Position numbers and translations under genes: made by a program. Positions 24,713 to 33,047 of a stretch of DNA of 64,000 nt are shown in pieces. Source of the DNA: Clostridia bacterium (GTDB lineage Bacteria > Bacillota > Clostridia > DUPQ01); assembly GCA_030592085.1 (NCBI GenBank), contig JAUUZV010000001.1, forward strand, positions 1 through 64,000, in the 5' to 3' direction. The notes beneath the pieces were generated by a model. That model had not been told where the DNA came from, did no database searches, and worked only from the letters and a program-made list of their open reading frames with translations. How positions within the stretch are numbered: the stretch's first letter is position 1; each line of letters begins with the position of its first letter.

Positions 24713-25911
24713 TGCCTTTTTTTAGAGAGTCTCGATTTAATGATGAGAAAGGAATACAAGGAGCTATTGTAGAGATTTATAAAACTGGTTTAATACGAAA
24801 AATAAAAAAGGTTGATTTTTCTGCTTTTTATCCTAGCATTGTTATGAGTTTTAATTTATCACCAGAAACAACAAAGATAAAGGAATATTTACCTTATACT
24901 AATAAATATGATTTTGATATACAAAAGGATAGAACATTGTTATATATTCCAGATAATAGAATTAATAAAACAGTTGTCATTGAAATAAATAACACTATTC
25001 AAGGATTTCTTCCAGCAAAACTTATTGAATTTAAAGAAAAAAGAGATAAGATTAAATTAAGATTAAGAGAAAAAAATTTAACACCAGGTGAACAAGTTTA
25101 TCTTAATAGTTTATCATGGACTTATAAAATTTTATCAAATTCTGTTGGTTATGGAATTAATAAAAATGCATGGTTTAAATATGGAGATTTATCAATATCA
25201 ATAGCAATTACTGGATTGGCTAGATATTTTATTCAGTTTGTAATGGACTTAAATCTTGATAAGAATATTGAAGTAGATACTGATGGTATATATGTAGATG
25301 GTGATATAAATATTGATGATGTTAATTATAAAATAAAGGAACATACATTAGATAAATTTAATATTCCATTTGTTAAAAATTATTTATTTTTAGAGTTAGA
25401 TGAATACGATGCTGGATTTTTTTATAAAACTAAGAATTATCTTTTATTTAATAATGGTAAAGTTATAAAACATGGTGTTACATTTTTATCAAGTAGTAAA
25501 ACAATACTTTTTAAGAAAGCTTTAGATAAAATAGCTGAATATATATTTAATAATAAGTCAGTTATTGAAGCTGTTAATATACTTATAAATGAAGAAAGTA
25601 CACTTAAAGATTTTACTATGAAAACTAATATAAATCAACCTATTTCTGAATATAAAAATGATGGATGTTTGCAAAAACAATTAGCTAAACAAGTTAAAGA
25701 ACATTTAAAACAAGATTTACAAGTTTCTGATACAATCGATTATATTAAGACCAAAGATGGCTATAAAATATTAACGATAGCAAAGTTACACGAAGTTGAT
25801 AAAAGATATTATTATGATCAATTACAAACGTTAATTAATATTTTTACTGATGAAAAAATTAGTATTGAGAACGGTGGAGCTGTAATACAAAAAAAACTTG
25901 AAGGGTATTAG
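24712..25911 (+). CDS. polB: B-family DNA polymerase, polymerase (palm/fingers/thumb) subunit
   Basis: 399 aa. Motif A D35-FSAFYPSI, motif B K139-(3)-N143-SVGYG, motif C D189-T-D191 (usually DTDS, here DTDG), then KTKNY (239-243), the KxY-type motif. The QGFLPAKLIEFKEKRDKIK helix is typical of nucleic-acid-primed enzymes, and there is no terminal-protein insertion between motifs A and B, so this is not a protein-primed polymerase. Must assemble with the subunit encoded just upstream. GGAGG overlaps the end of that gene. Confidence 0.9.
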   Translation: MPFFRESRFNDEKGIQGAIVEIYKTGLIRKIKKVDFSAFYPSIVMSFNLSPETTKIKEYLPYTNKYDFDIQKDRTLLYIPDNRINKTVVIEINNTIQGFLPAKLIEFKEKRDKIKLRLREKNLTPGEQVYLNSLSWTYKILSNSVGYGINKNAWFKYGDLSISIAITGLARYFIQFVMDLNLDKNIEVDTDGIYVDGDINIDDVNYKIKEHTLDKFNIPFVKNYLFLELDEYDAGFFYKTKNYLLFNNGKVIKHGVTFLSSSKTILFKKALDKIAEYIFNNKSVIEAVNILINEESTLKDFTMKTNINQPISEYKNDGCLQKQLAKQVKEHLKQDLQVSDTIDYIKTKDGYKILTIAKLHEVDKRYYYDQLQTLINIFTDEKISIENGGAVIQKKLEGY

Positions 25912-25948
25912 TTTTTAATGTACTATTATAGGGGTAAAGCATGGTAGC

Positions 25949-25962
25949 ATTTATATATAAGT
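25949..25962 (+). promoter_or_regulatory. possible TATA box upstream of 26014
   Basis: TTTATATATAAG in a 100-base gap after the polymerase gene, about 60 bases before the next ATG. Confidence 0.4.
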
Positions 25963-26013
25963 ACTTATTATTACACCTTATAACAAGTTAAAACGCTTGT
26001 GGAGGCAAATAAT

Positions 26014-26187
26014 ATGAAAACTAAAATATATAATGTACCAGAACCAACAAGAGTAGAACAAATTGCTTTTATGAAAGCTAATTACCCAAAAGTTGATAAC
26101 AGTGCTATTATAAAACAACTTGGAATAAATAAAAGTTATTTTTACAGACTTGTAGGAAAAGTTACTACCGCTGTTCATGCAGCTTAA
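26014..26187 (+). CDS. 57-aa HTH-like protein
   Basis: MKTKIYNVPEPTRVEQIAFM and on. ATG at 26014 chosen for the GGAGG 8 bases upstream. The segment YPKVDNSAIIKQLGINKSYF reads like a helix-turn-helix (NSAIIKQLGINKSYFYRLVG). Small DNA-binding regulator likely. Confidence 0.6.
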   Translation: MKTKIYNVPEPTRVEQIAFMKANYPKVDNSAIIKQLGINKSYFYRLVGKVTTAVHAA

Positions 26188-26216
26188 TTTTATTCAAATG
26201 TGATGGAGTGAAAAAA

Positions 26217-26663
26217 ATGACTGAAGAAATTTTAATTTCGGAAGATGGGGAAACTCAAGTACTTTTATCAGATATACATAAATTTACTGTTTTTCACAAA
26301 ACTTATGAGAATGGATTAAAATTAAAAGCATATGTCAATCCTGATTTATGTACTGTTATTGATGATATGGGTGAAGTAATTAAAAAAGGCAAGTATGAAC
26401 ATTTTCAAGTATATGAACATGATAAATTTTGTGCAGGAAGTAGACCAGGAAGTAGAGAAAGAATATCAAGAGAAATATCAAATGGTTTTATAGTGTTAGG
26501 CAAATATAATAAGTGTAGAACGAAGCTTATGAATAAAGTTAAAAAAGAAGCAAAAACAAAACAAAATAATAGTGTAGTAATGACAGGAATGAGTAGTGGT
26601 TATGCAGTACATAATAGTTATTTAGAATTAAAAATGAATGGTGATAATGATGTCAAAATATAA
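26217..26663 (+). CDS. 148-aa hypothetical protein
   Basis: Starts MTEEILISEDGETQVLL; ATG at 26217 has GGAG 8 bases upstream. A mixed alpha/beta protein, ending with a helical and Met/Ser/Gly-rich tail. Overlaps the next gene. Not recognised. Confidence 0.65.
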   Translation: MTEEILISEDGETQVLLSDIHKFTVFHKTYENGLKLKAYVNPDLCTVIDDMGEVIKKGKYEHFQVYEHDKFCAGSRPGSRERISREISNGFIVLGKYNKCRTKLMNKVKKEAKTKQNNSVVMTGMSSGYAVHNSYLELKMNGDNDVKI

Positions 26664-26901
26664 CACCAATAAAAAATATAGAGAATGTGTAAAAAGATGT
26701 GTTAAAAAATATAGAGCTACTGAGAAAGGTATTATAACAACTCAACGAGCATTAAAAAAATTAAAAGATGTATATCCAGATTACATGAAAGATTATATGA
26801 AAAAACGAAGATCTGAAGCAAAAATACAAGGTATTTGTTGTAGATGTTTAAAAAGAAAAGCAATTAAAGGCATGGTATTATGTCGAATATGTAGAATATG
26901 A
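26650..26901 (+). CDS. 83-aa basic zinc-finger protein
   Basis: MSKYNTNKKYRECVKRCVKK and on; C-terminal CCRCLKRKAIKGMVLCRIC has a C-x2-C ... C-x2-C arrangement. Strongly basic, so probably nucleic-acid binding. Start at the second ATG of an ATGATG pair after GGTGAT. Confidence 0.6.
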   Translation: MSKYNTNKKYRECVKRCVKKYRATEKGIITTQRALKKLKDVYPDYMKDYMKKRRSEAKIQGICCRCLKRKAIKGMVLCRICRI

Positions 26902-26912
26902 GGTGTAATAAA

Positions 26913-27197
26913 ATGAATGAAGAAAATACATTAGGCAAATTCGAATGCGATAAATGTAGTAGTATAACTATTCTTAAAATTGATGATGATATAGGTGGTA
27001 CTATTGATTGTAATAATTGTGGGGAAATGATTGATGTATGTCCTGAATGTAAATCAAAACAGGTTGAAATTGATGATTTTGGTGTTACATTATGTGATAT
27101 ATGTTTTGAAAAGAATTCAAAAGCAAAAAGTTATGTGCATGAAATGTCAAGACAAGAAGCTTATGATACTGGAAGACCAATGAGTAATAATGATTGA
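26913..27197 (+). CDS. 94-aa double zinc-ribbon protein
   Basis: MNEENTLGKFECDKCSSITI and on. Two zinc ribbons: FECDKC with DCNNC, then CPEC with CDIC. ATG at 26913 with GAGGTG upstream. Transcription-factor or rubredoxin-like ribbon; function unknown. Confidence 0.65.
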   Translation: MNEENTLGKFECDKCSSITILKIDDDIGGTIDCNNCGEMIDVCPECKSKQVEIDDFGVTLCDICFEKNSKAKSYVHEMSRQEAYDTGRPMSNND

Positions 27198-27327
27198 GAT
27201 GAATCATAAAACATATGGTCTTATTTTTGGTCAAGATGCATTAATAGATTTAATACATTATGAAACTTTAAGTAAAAAAATAAATAACAGAGGAATAAAA
27301 AATGGAAGCAAAAAATGTGTTAGTTGA
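27190..27327 (+). CDS. 45-aa hypothetical protein, overlapping frames
   Basis: Reads MIEMNHKTYGLIFGQDALID and on, ending KNGSKKCVS. Starts inside the end of the zinc-ribbon gene (ATG overlapping its stop by 8 bases) and ends inside the start of the Gly-Gly gene. A start at 27199 is also possible. Weakly supported. Confidence 0.4.
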   Translation: MIEMNHKTYGLIFGQDALIDLIHYETLSKKINNRGIKNGSKKCVS

Positions 27328-27553
27328 TTACAATGTAGTCAGCGAATTAGCAGGACATCAAGAAAATAAAGGTGTTCAGTTAATAGAAGCAGCTAAAGAT
27401 ATCTTTAGCAAAGTAAAAGAAAAAGGTATGCAATGTGCAGTGAAAGGAGTTTTTAAAACTTTTAAATCTGTAGATGATTTGATGGATATTTTGATGGACG
27501 CTGTTCATAATAATTACAGAATATCTGTTTATGATGAGGATTTAGGAGGTTAA
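27302..27553 (+). CDS. 83-aa protein ending in Leu-Gly-Gly, candidate modifier
   Basis: MEAKNVLVDYNVVSELAGHQ and on, ending VYDEDLGG, so the native C-terminus is the di-glycine typical of ubiquitin-like proteins activated by E1 enzymes. The E1-like gene lies two genes downstream in the same strand and operon. Predicted structure seems helix-rich in the middle (KDIFSKVKEKGMQ, SVDDLMDILMDAV), so a beta-grasp fold is not clear. AGAGGA site. Confidence 0.5.
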   Translation: MEAKNVLVDYNVVSELAGHQENKGVQLIEAAKDIFSKVKEKGMQCAVKGVFKTFKSVDDLMDILMDAVHNNYRISVYDEDLGG

Positions 27554-27554
27554 A

Positions 27555-27908
27555 ATGGAAAAAAAACATAAACATAAAGGTGTAGATAGGAAACATCTTA
27601 TTTCAAGAAAACATAAAAATCCAAAAGTTCAAAAGTTTCATAATGAAGCTTTAAAAAAGGATAAAAAAGATGTTAAAGTTGTTTTACCAACTAAAGTGGT
27701 AAATAAACCTATTAAAACTGCAAATGTTTCGGTTGATGCTGATGGTTTTATTAGTATTAACGTAGATGCTTTATCATTTAAAGGTGTACGATTAACTTTT
27801 ACAAGACAAGAAGGAAGAACAAAAAAAGAAGTAGCATTACAAATAGATAAAATTCCTTGTAGAAGTGGTGGACATAATCGAAGAAAAGTTAAAGACATAA
27901 AAAAATAA
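27555..27908 (+). CDS. 117-aa basic protein
   Basis: MEKKHKHKGVDRKHLISRKH and on. Very Lys-rich N-terminal half, then a beta-rich region (ADGFISINVDALSFKGVRLTF) and a basic C-terminus. Starts one base after the Gly-Gly gene stop; ends at a T-tract terminator. Possibly a substrate or nucleic-acid binding partner; no motif. Confidence 0.65.
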   Translation: MEKKHKHKGVDRKHLISRKHKNPKVQKFHNEALKKDKKDVKVVLPTKVVNKPIKTANVSVDADGFISINVDALSFKGVRLTFTRQEGRTKKEVALQIDKIPCRSGGHNRRKVKDIKK

Positions 27909-27925
27909 TTTTTTTATTTTTTTAA
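27906..27925 (+). terminator. T-tract terminator
   Basis: T run, one A, T run directly after the stop at 27908; splits the operon ahead of the E1-like gene. Confidence 0.6.
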
Positions 27926-27939
27926 ATGGGTGACACAAA

Positions 27940-28569
27940 ATGAATGAAATGGAAACAAAAAAAATAGCAATAGTTGGTGCTGGTGGCATTAATAGTTGGG
28001 CTATAAAATGGTTACATCAGTTAATTGAAGATTTTGATAGAAAATTAATTTATGTAAAGATCTTCGATAATGATGAAGTAGAAGAAAAGAATTTACTACG
28101 TAATAATCAAAATTTTCAAATAGATGATTTACTATCACAAAAGGCGGAAGTTCTTTCTGAAAGATATAACTTTGATTGTGAAAACATTTTTATTACTGAG
28201 GATAATATTCAAAAATTAGCTAGTTTTGATGATATAATTTTAGGAGTAGATAATCATAAAACTAGGAAATTAATTTATGATTTTGCATTAAAGAATAATA
28301 AATATGTTCTTGATATGAGAGCTCAAGGCACTATCATGGGTTTTACAATTATAGATGGTAGTAAAGACATGGATTATTATAATAAAAAAATGTTTAATAA
28401 TTTAGAAGTTATGGAAAGAAAAGGTAGTTGTCAGTTAAAGAGTGATGTTGAAAATGATCATATAGAAAATGCTAATCGAGTAATAGCAATGTTAGGTATT
28501 TATTCAGTTTATTTGAAAAGATTAAGAAAAGAAAAAGTATCTACGGACGAATGGAAATTTGTATATTAA
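27940..28569 (+). CDS. E1-like (ThiF/MoeB/HesA family) adenylyltransferase
   Basis: 209 aa. Nucleotide-binding GAGGINSW (13-20), then D43-N-D45 and ENLLRN (NLLRNNQNF, 51-59), and VDNHKTRK (about 105-112), all Rossmann E1 marks. A Cys (KGSCQ, C164) precedes the last helix and could be the thioester cysteine. It is short compared with ThiF (about 250) and lacks the zinc CxxC pairs. Enzymes of this family adenylate the C-terminal Gly-Gly of a small protein. Candidate partner is the -LGG protein at 27302. PRTRC-plasmid, CBASS Cap2 and other ubiquitin-like systems are analogies only. Confidence 0.85.
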   Translation: MNEMETKKIAIVGAGGINSWAIKWLHQLIEDFDRKLIYVKIFDNDEVEEKNLLRNNQNFQIDDLLSQKAEVLSERYNFDCENIFITEDNIQKLASFDDIILGVDNHKTRKLIYDFALKNNKYVLDMRAQGTIMGFTIIDGSKDMDYYNKKMFNNLEVMERKGSCQLKSDVENDHIENANRVIAMLGIYSVYLKRLRKEKVSTDEWKFVY

Positions 28570-28570
28570 A

Positions 28571-30667
28571 ATGGTAGACACAATTTTGTTAGATGAGTTT
28601 AAATTTTATAATAAACAGAAGATTGTTATAGATGAAGCTATAATTAATTCATTTGAACAAAAATTGAAGAAAGGAGAAAATAGATTAAGATGGACTAATA
28701 ATTTATTTGCTGATAATAAGATGTCGTTTGAATTTTCAAAAAGTGATGATGAAAATTTTATTGCTATGCATTCTTATTATTTTAAAGTAACTACAAAACA
28801 GATAGATAATGTAAAAACAATTTGGAATGATTATGTATTTTTTAATTTTAATTTAACAAATAATCAAGAACAAGTTTTAGAAGAAATTGATTATTCATCA
28901 GGAGCAATACAAGAGGAGTTAATAATAGATGATAAATTAAGTAGAACATTTGATAATTTTGAAGATTTTTTAATATTATTAATTGAAAAAGAAACTTTTT
29001 CTTTTGATATAACTTTTAATTTTTATGAAGGAGCTGAATATGAAGAGCAAAATAAAAAGGATCAAACAGAAATTTTAGAAAGTTTAAATTTTATTTTGAA
29101 AGCAGTCTTTAATGAAGAACAGATGTTAGAATTGCCTAAGTATACTATTAATTATAAACACATGAGAGATTCATTATATCATATTTTTAAAGTAGTTGAG
29201 AAAAGATATAATAATAAAAATTATCGTATAGCTTTTATCACACATATTAAAACCAATAGTGATTTTATTTTTAAGGTTAAGGTGTATTCTGAAGATAATG
29301 AAGAATATAATTATATTGATGAAAAGGTATTATATGTAAATGATAGTGATAATAATTATTATTTAGATATAAATCTAAATGAATATAATAATATAGGTTC
29401 ATTACGAGTAGATATGAATATTTTTAAAATTTTAGCTAAATATATTTCAAAAGTAATTGGTGAAACAGATAGTAGAATAATTACATCTAATATATTTAAT
29501 TTTTATAAATCAAAAGTGAGTTTTTTTAATAATTGGGATGATGAAGATATACAAGATGAAAAAGAATTGAAGATAATTGCTAAATATTTAGATTTGTTAA
29601 GAGGAGGACGAACAATTAAGATAGAACAAGTCAAAATAAATAAAACAAGTATTAGTCTTGATGATGATTCATTTAAAATTGAATTTAAAGAAAGTTTTTT
29701 TGATGTTGCTAGTAATTTTCTTGAATTAAGAAGATTGATATTAAGAAATGATGCTAAATATAATTTTAATCTATTATATGAAAAAATATTATCACTTTCT
29801 ATGTTACAAATTATAGATCGTTCTAATGTGAAAGACGATGATTATAAAGAATTTGAAGAATGTAGTTTTAAAGTTAATGACATGGTTATTAATATTGATA
29901 AAGGAGATAATGGAAGAATACGTATTAATGATATTTTTTCTAGAATAGATGACGTCGATGATGTTTTGAATAGAGCAATTTGCTATAATAATGTTGATGA
30001 TTATAACCAGTACTTAAAAGATGTTAGTTATATTGGAATTGATTTAAAAAGAATGATCAATAATGGTATTGTGATATGGTTACAAAATCCATTACATAGT
30101 TTATTTCAACTTCATGGCGATACTTCATTAGAAAAAATGCAAGTTAGGTTTAGTTTATTTTGGGATTCAGAAAAAAGATCAAGAATATATTTACATTTAA
30201 ACAATAAAAAATATTTAATTAAAAAGAAAGGAAAATTTAAAACTTTTTTTAATAAGCCAGTAGCAACGGTAAAAATTTCACAATTAAATGTATTATTAAA
30301 AGAGTGTTTAGAAGAGTGGAAACCTGGCCAATTATTAGAAGTAGTAGAAAATGCTTTAGAAGAGTTTAAAATTATTAAAGCTAGAGGAGAAAAATTAGTC
30401 AAAGAAACAATAGAAGAAATTAACGCATTAAAGAATAATATAATAATAAATGGGCGAGAAATTAATGGCTTTTTATTAAGAGGTATATTGACTAATAAAG
30501 AATACTTTATTGAAAATGAAAACTTAGATGTGTATAAAAAAATTGATGGTGTTTGGAATCGAAGATGTGTAGTAAGTGATCCAAACAAATCAAGAATATA
30601 TGAAGACAGATTAGCCAATCGATTGATTAATATTTATAATGAAAATCCTAATATAACAACAATATAA
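28571..30667 (+). CDS. 698-aa protein of unknown function following the E1-like gene
   Basis: Starts MVDTILLDEFKFYNKQ at 28571, 1 base after the E1 stop, so the two are translationally coupled. Acidic and rich in Asn, Asp, Ile and Lys; no TM, signal peptide, P-loop or zinc motif. Late coiled-coil-like region (VVENALEEFKIIKARGEKLV, about 590-630). A cytoplasmic partner, ligase or substrate of the E1-like enzyme is plausible from the coupling, but nothing in the sequence identifies it. Confidence 0.85.
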   Translation: MVDTILLDEFKFYNKQKIVIDEAIINSFEQKLKKGENRLRWTNNLFADNKMSFEFSKSDDENFIAMHSYYFKVTTKQIDNVKTIWNDYVFFNFNLTNNQEQVLEEIDYSSGAIQEELIIDDKLSRTFDNFEDFLILLIEKETFSFDITFNFYEGAEYEEQNKKDQTEILESLNFILKAVFNEEQMLELPKYTINYKHMRDSLYHIFKVVEKRYNNKNYRIAFITHIKTNSDFIFKVKVYSEDNEEYNYIDEKVLYVNDSDNNYYLDINLNEYNNIGSLRVDMNIFKILAKYISKVIGETDSRIITSNIFNFYKSKVSFFNNWDDEDIQDEKELKIIAKYLDLLRGGRTIKIEQVKINKTSISLDDDSFKIEFKESFFDVASNFLELRRLILRNDAKYNFNLLYEKILSLSMLQIIDRSNVKDDDYKEFEECSFKVNDMVINIDKGDNGRIRINDIFSRIDDVDDVLNRAICYNNVDDYNQYLKDVSYIGIDLKRMINNGIVIWLQNPLHSLFQLHGDTSLEKMQVRFSLFWDSEKRSRIYLHLNNKKYLIKKKGKFKTFFNKPVATVKISQLNVLLKECLEEWKPGQLLEVVENALEEFKIIKARGEKLVKETIEEINALKNNIIINGREINGFLLRGILTNKEYFIENENLDVYKKIDGVWNRRCVVSDPNKSRIYEDRLANRLINIYNENPNITTI

Positions 30668-30694
30668 AATAAAGAATGAATGGAGGATATAAAA

Positions 30695-30883
30695 ATGGCA
30701 AAAACATTAATTGTAGCAAGTAGAGTTAAAGAACTTTGCAAGTACCCAGGTGGTAAAAAAGATTTAAATATGTCATCTGGATTGTCTGGCGCCCTTACTT
30801 TAAAGGTTGAACAGATTATAACAAAAGCTTGTAAAAGAGCTATAGAAAATGGTAGAACTACCGTTATGATAAAAGATATTTAG
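30695..30883 (+). CDS. histone-fold protein (archaeal histone/DUF1931-like)
   Basis: 62 aa starting MAKTLIVASRVKELCK, with GGAGG 7 bases upstream. The layout is helix, long central helix (GALTLKVEQIITKACKRAIE), NGRTTV loop and IKDI end, matching the archaeal histone fold (NGRKTV, then DI). One histone fold, so a dimer is expected. Would compact or regulate viral DNA, or mimic host histone. Cytoplasmic. Confidence 0.75.
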   Translation: MAKTLIVASRVKELCKYPGGKKDLNMSSGLSGALTLKVEQIITKACKRAIENGRTTVMIKDI

Positions 30884-30897
30884 GAGAGTGGATAAAA

Positions 30898-31761
30898 ATG
30901 ATGAATGAAGAAGAACAATATGATGAATTAATAGAACATATCGTAGAGATAGATGATTATATTTCAGTAATAATAAAAATACCAAAACGACTTGACGCAT
31001 TAAAGATGAAAGCTTTAATGATGAAAACTAATAAGTTATTTAACTTATCTGAAGTACCAATACAAGAAGGACCTAGAGGGTCATATAAGAAGAAAATTAG
31101 GAAAAAAACTGATTATACTAAATTTAGTATAGAAGAACTAACAGAAATAGTTAAAAGTTGGATTACTGGTGATCATGATGTAAGAAATGCATTATCATCT
31201 AAATTAGAAATTGATAGAGATACTTTAGCTAAAAAAGTTAGTTATTGGAAACAAAAATTTAATATTGATATTAGTCATCTAACACCAAGTGCAATTAGTT
31301 CAGGCAGACCACCAACAAAAAATAAAACTAAAAAGTCACATAAAGGAGTTGATGGAAGAAATCCAGTATGGTCTGTTGATGAAATAAAAATATTAAAGAC
31401 TAATTACATTACTAAAACAATACAAGAATTAATGGTTTTATTACCAGGTAGATCAAACACTTCTATATATAATAGAGCTAGTCGAGAAGGTGTATCTGAT
31501 TCGTCAAAATATACTGGTGTTGGTAGAGGAAGACCATCAGTAAAAAAAGCTAAGATTAGTAAATCATATGTGAATAAACCATTAAGAAAATCAAAAAATA
31601 AAGCAATTATTTGGACTAAAGAAAAAAATAAAGAGTTTAAGTTGCTTTTTGAAGGTGGTAAAACTCAAGACGAAGTCGCTGAACATTTTAATATGAGTTT
31701 AAAGCAAGTTTGGGATAAAAGATTTAAAATGAAACAAACAGGTGAAATACAAGATGAATAG
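30898..31761 (+). CDS. DNA-binding protein with AT-hook-like GRP motifs and Myb/SANT-like domain
   Basis: 287 aa. The middle has basic GRPPTKNK (about 139) and GRGRPSVKK (about 207) motifs resembling AT-hooks. Between them, WSVDEIKILKTNYI and LPGRSNTSIYNRA (about 160-190) look like a Myb/SANT helix triad, and a second copy starts WTKEKNKEFKLLF near 242. Basic overall, so it probably binds AT-rich viral DNA. AGGAGAG site. The next gene overlaps its end. Confidence 0.65.
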   Translation: MMNEEEQYDELIEHIVEIDDYISVIIKIPKRLDALKMKALMMKTNKLFNLSEVPIQEGPRGSYKKKIRKKTDYTKFSIEELTEIVKSWITGDHDVRNALSSKLEIDRDTLAKKVSYWKQKFNIDISHLTPSAISSGRPPTKNKTKKSHKGVDGRNPVWSVDEIKILKTNYITKTIQELMVLLPGRSNTSIYNRASREGVSDSSKYTGVGRGRPSVKKAKISKSYVNKPLRKSKNKAIIWTKEKNKEFKLLFEGGKTQDEVAEHFNMSLKQVWDKRFKMKQTGEIQDE

Positions 31762-32230
31762 AGAAATTATAACAAAACAACTTACAAAAGAAGATCATTA
31801 TAAGTTGAAGAGGTTAACAACATCTAATATAGCTTTTGAAATATTAAAAATTTTTGGTAAGCATATTGGACGTGATAACGAAATTACTAGAGGAAAATTA
31901 TTTAAAAGAATTTATGCTAAGACTGAAGAAGCGTCTTTAATTGATGAACTTAGATGGGATTTTATTAAACGAGCAATGCATTTATGTAGACTACGTACAA
32001 AGTGTTTTATAGGTAGTAGATATTATAGAGGTATATGGAGATATTTTGTCGTTGATGACATGGGAGATGCTGAATATTACATCAATAACTTAAAGAAAAG
32101 CATTAAACGAATGGAATCAATGCAATCAAAATGTGCTGAATCAGTAAGAAAAGGCTGGAGTAAAGTTGATTGGTTTGCAGATGTTAAAGAAAAAAAATCT
32201 CTAGGTTATACAGGTAAAGTAATGGTATAA
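31754..32230 (+). CDS. 158-aa possible winged-helix protein
   Basis: MNREIITKQLTKEDHYKLKR and on; ATG at 31754 with AGGTG upstream, overlapping the stop of the previous gene by 8 bases. Helix-rich with Arg-rich segments (YAKTEEASLIDELRWDFIKR, CRLRTKCFIGSRYYRGIWRY) reminiscent of a wing hairpin. Function unknown; probably DNA-binding. Confidence 0.6.
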   Translation: MNREIITKQLTKEDHYKLKRLTTSNIAFEILKIFGKHIGRDNEITRGKLFKRIYAKTEEASLIDELRWDFIKRAMHLCRLRTKCFIGSRYYRGIWRYFVVDDMGDAEYYINNLKKSIKRMESMQSKCAESVRKGWSKVDWFADVKEKKSLGYTGKVMV

Positions 32231-32247
32231 TGAATTGGAGGACTAAA

Positions 32248-32346
32248 ATGAAATGTGAAATATGTGAAACTGAAATGGATAATTTACCCACTTCTGACTT
32301 GTGTAAATGTCCTGCTTGTGGAACATTATCTGTAGAGGAGGATTAG
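32248..32346 (+). CDS. 32-aa zinc-ribbon microprotein
   Basis: Reads MKCEICETEMDNLPTSDLCK then CPACGTLSVEED: C-x2-C ... C-x1-C-x2-C ligands. GGAGGAC precedes the ATG. One of several tiny zinc ribbons spread through this genome. Confidence 0.6.
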   Translation: MKCEICETEMDNLPTSDLCKCPACGTLSVEED

Positions 32347-32347
32347 A

Positions 32348-32488
32348 ATGAAAGTTTTTGAAATAACAGAAAATGATGAAACATTAGACGCTTTTACATC
32401 GACAGAAGCTGAAAAAGAATTTACAAAAATTAGATCAAATATGAGGATAGGTACAATTTGTAATTTCAAACTTAAAAGATTAGGTTAG
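32348..32488 (+). CDS. 46-aa hypothetical protein
   Basis: Reads MKVFEITENDETLDAFTSTE and on, ending FKLKRLG. GAGGAGG overlaps the previous gene end, serving as ribosome binding site. No motif. Confidence 0.5.
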   Translation: MKVFEITENDETLDAFTSTEAEKEFTKIRSNMRIGTICNFKLKRLG

Positions 32489-32496
32489 TGATAAAA

Positions 32497-32709
32497 ATGG
32501 GACAAATTAATGTATTACAATTTTTAAAAGATAATAGATCTTGTTGGTTTACTGCTGTAAAAATAGCAAAAGAATTAAATATAGGTAAAAGCACAATATA
32601 TACAAATATGATGAGATTGAAAAAAAGAGATTGTGTTATGATTAGAGATGGTCAATTAGAAGGAAACTCTAATTATAGATCAGTTACTGAGTATAAGTAT
32701 AAAAGGTGA
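32497..32709 (+). CDS. 70-aa winged-helix regulator
   Basis: Starts MGQINVLQFLKDNRSCWFTA. The AVKIAKELNIGKSTIYTNMM stretch is a helix-turn-helix with recognition helix KSTIYTNMMRLKKRDC, followed by a wing (VMIRDGQLEGNSNYRSV). MarR/ArsR-like size. Likely transcription regulator. Confidence 0.65.
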   Translation: MGQINVLQFLKDNRSCWFTAVKIAKELNIGKSTIYTNMMRLKKRDCVMIRDGQLEGNSNYRSVTEYKYKR

Positions 32710-32713
32710 AGAA

Positions 32714-32989
32714 ATGAAAACAATATTACAACAAACTAGAGAAAATATTAGTAAGAAAGTTTTAACTATTGATGTAGATGAACTTATTGAGTATCTTGAA
32801 GGCAATGTTAACTGGCTTAAATATAATATAAATACTTTAAAGAATGAAGATACACATAATCCAAAAAAAATGAATGAAAAATGTCCTAAATGTGGAAGAA
32901 GAACGTTAAAATTAAGTGATGGAGATCATATAGAAACAATAACTAATTGCCAAAATAAGAATTGTAATTATTATTGTAGTAGTTCATAA
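32714..32989 (+). CDS. 91-aa zinc-ribbon protein
   Basis: MKTILQQTRENISKKVLTID and on. Helical N-terminal half, then CPKCGRRTLKLSDGD and a CQNKNC pair (C-x2-C ... C-x4-C). Possible nucleic-acid-binding ribbon. Function unknown. Confidence 0.6.
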   Translation: MKTILQQTRENISKKVLTIDVDELIEYLEGNVNWLKYNINTLKNEDTHNPKKMNEKCPKCGRRTLKLSDGDHIETITNCQNKNCNYYCSSS

Positions 32990-33047
32990 AAAGATAATTA
33001 ATAGAGGAATAGATAAAATAACTCGATTAGCATAATTGGAGATATAA

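Noticed and set aside
24700..24720. Frameshift breaking a single DNA polymerase gene
   Set aside because: The stop and start share one base with a GGAGG site just before, both halves are complete, and no motif is damaged; it reads as a designed split.
23594..25911. Protein-primed DNA polymerase
   Set aside because: No terminal-protein insertions lie between motifs A and B, and the QGFLP helix is typical of nucleic-acid-primed enzymes.
30112..30618. Minus-strand open frame of 168 codons inside the 698-aa gene
   Set aside because: It mirrors a coding strand, has no ribosome binding site and low-complexity hydrophobic composition typical of antisense frames in AT-rich genes.
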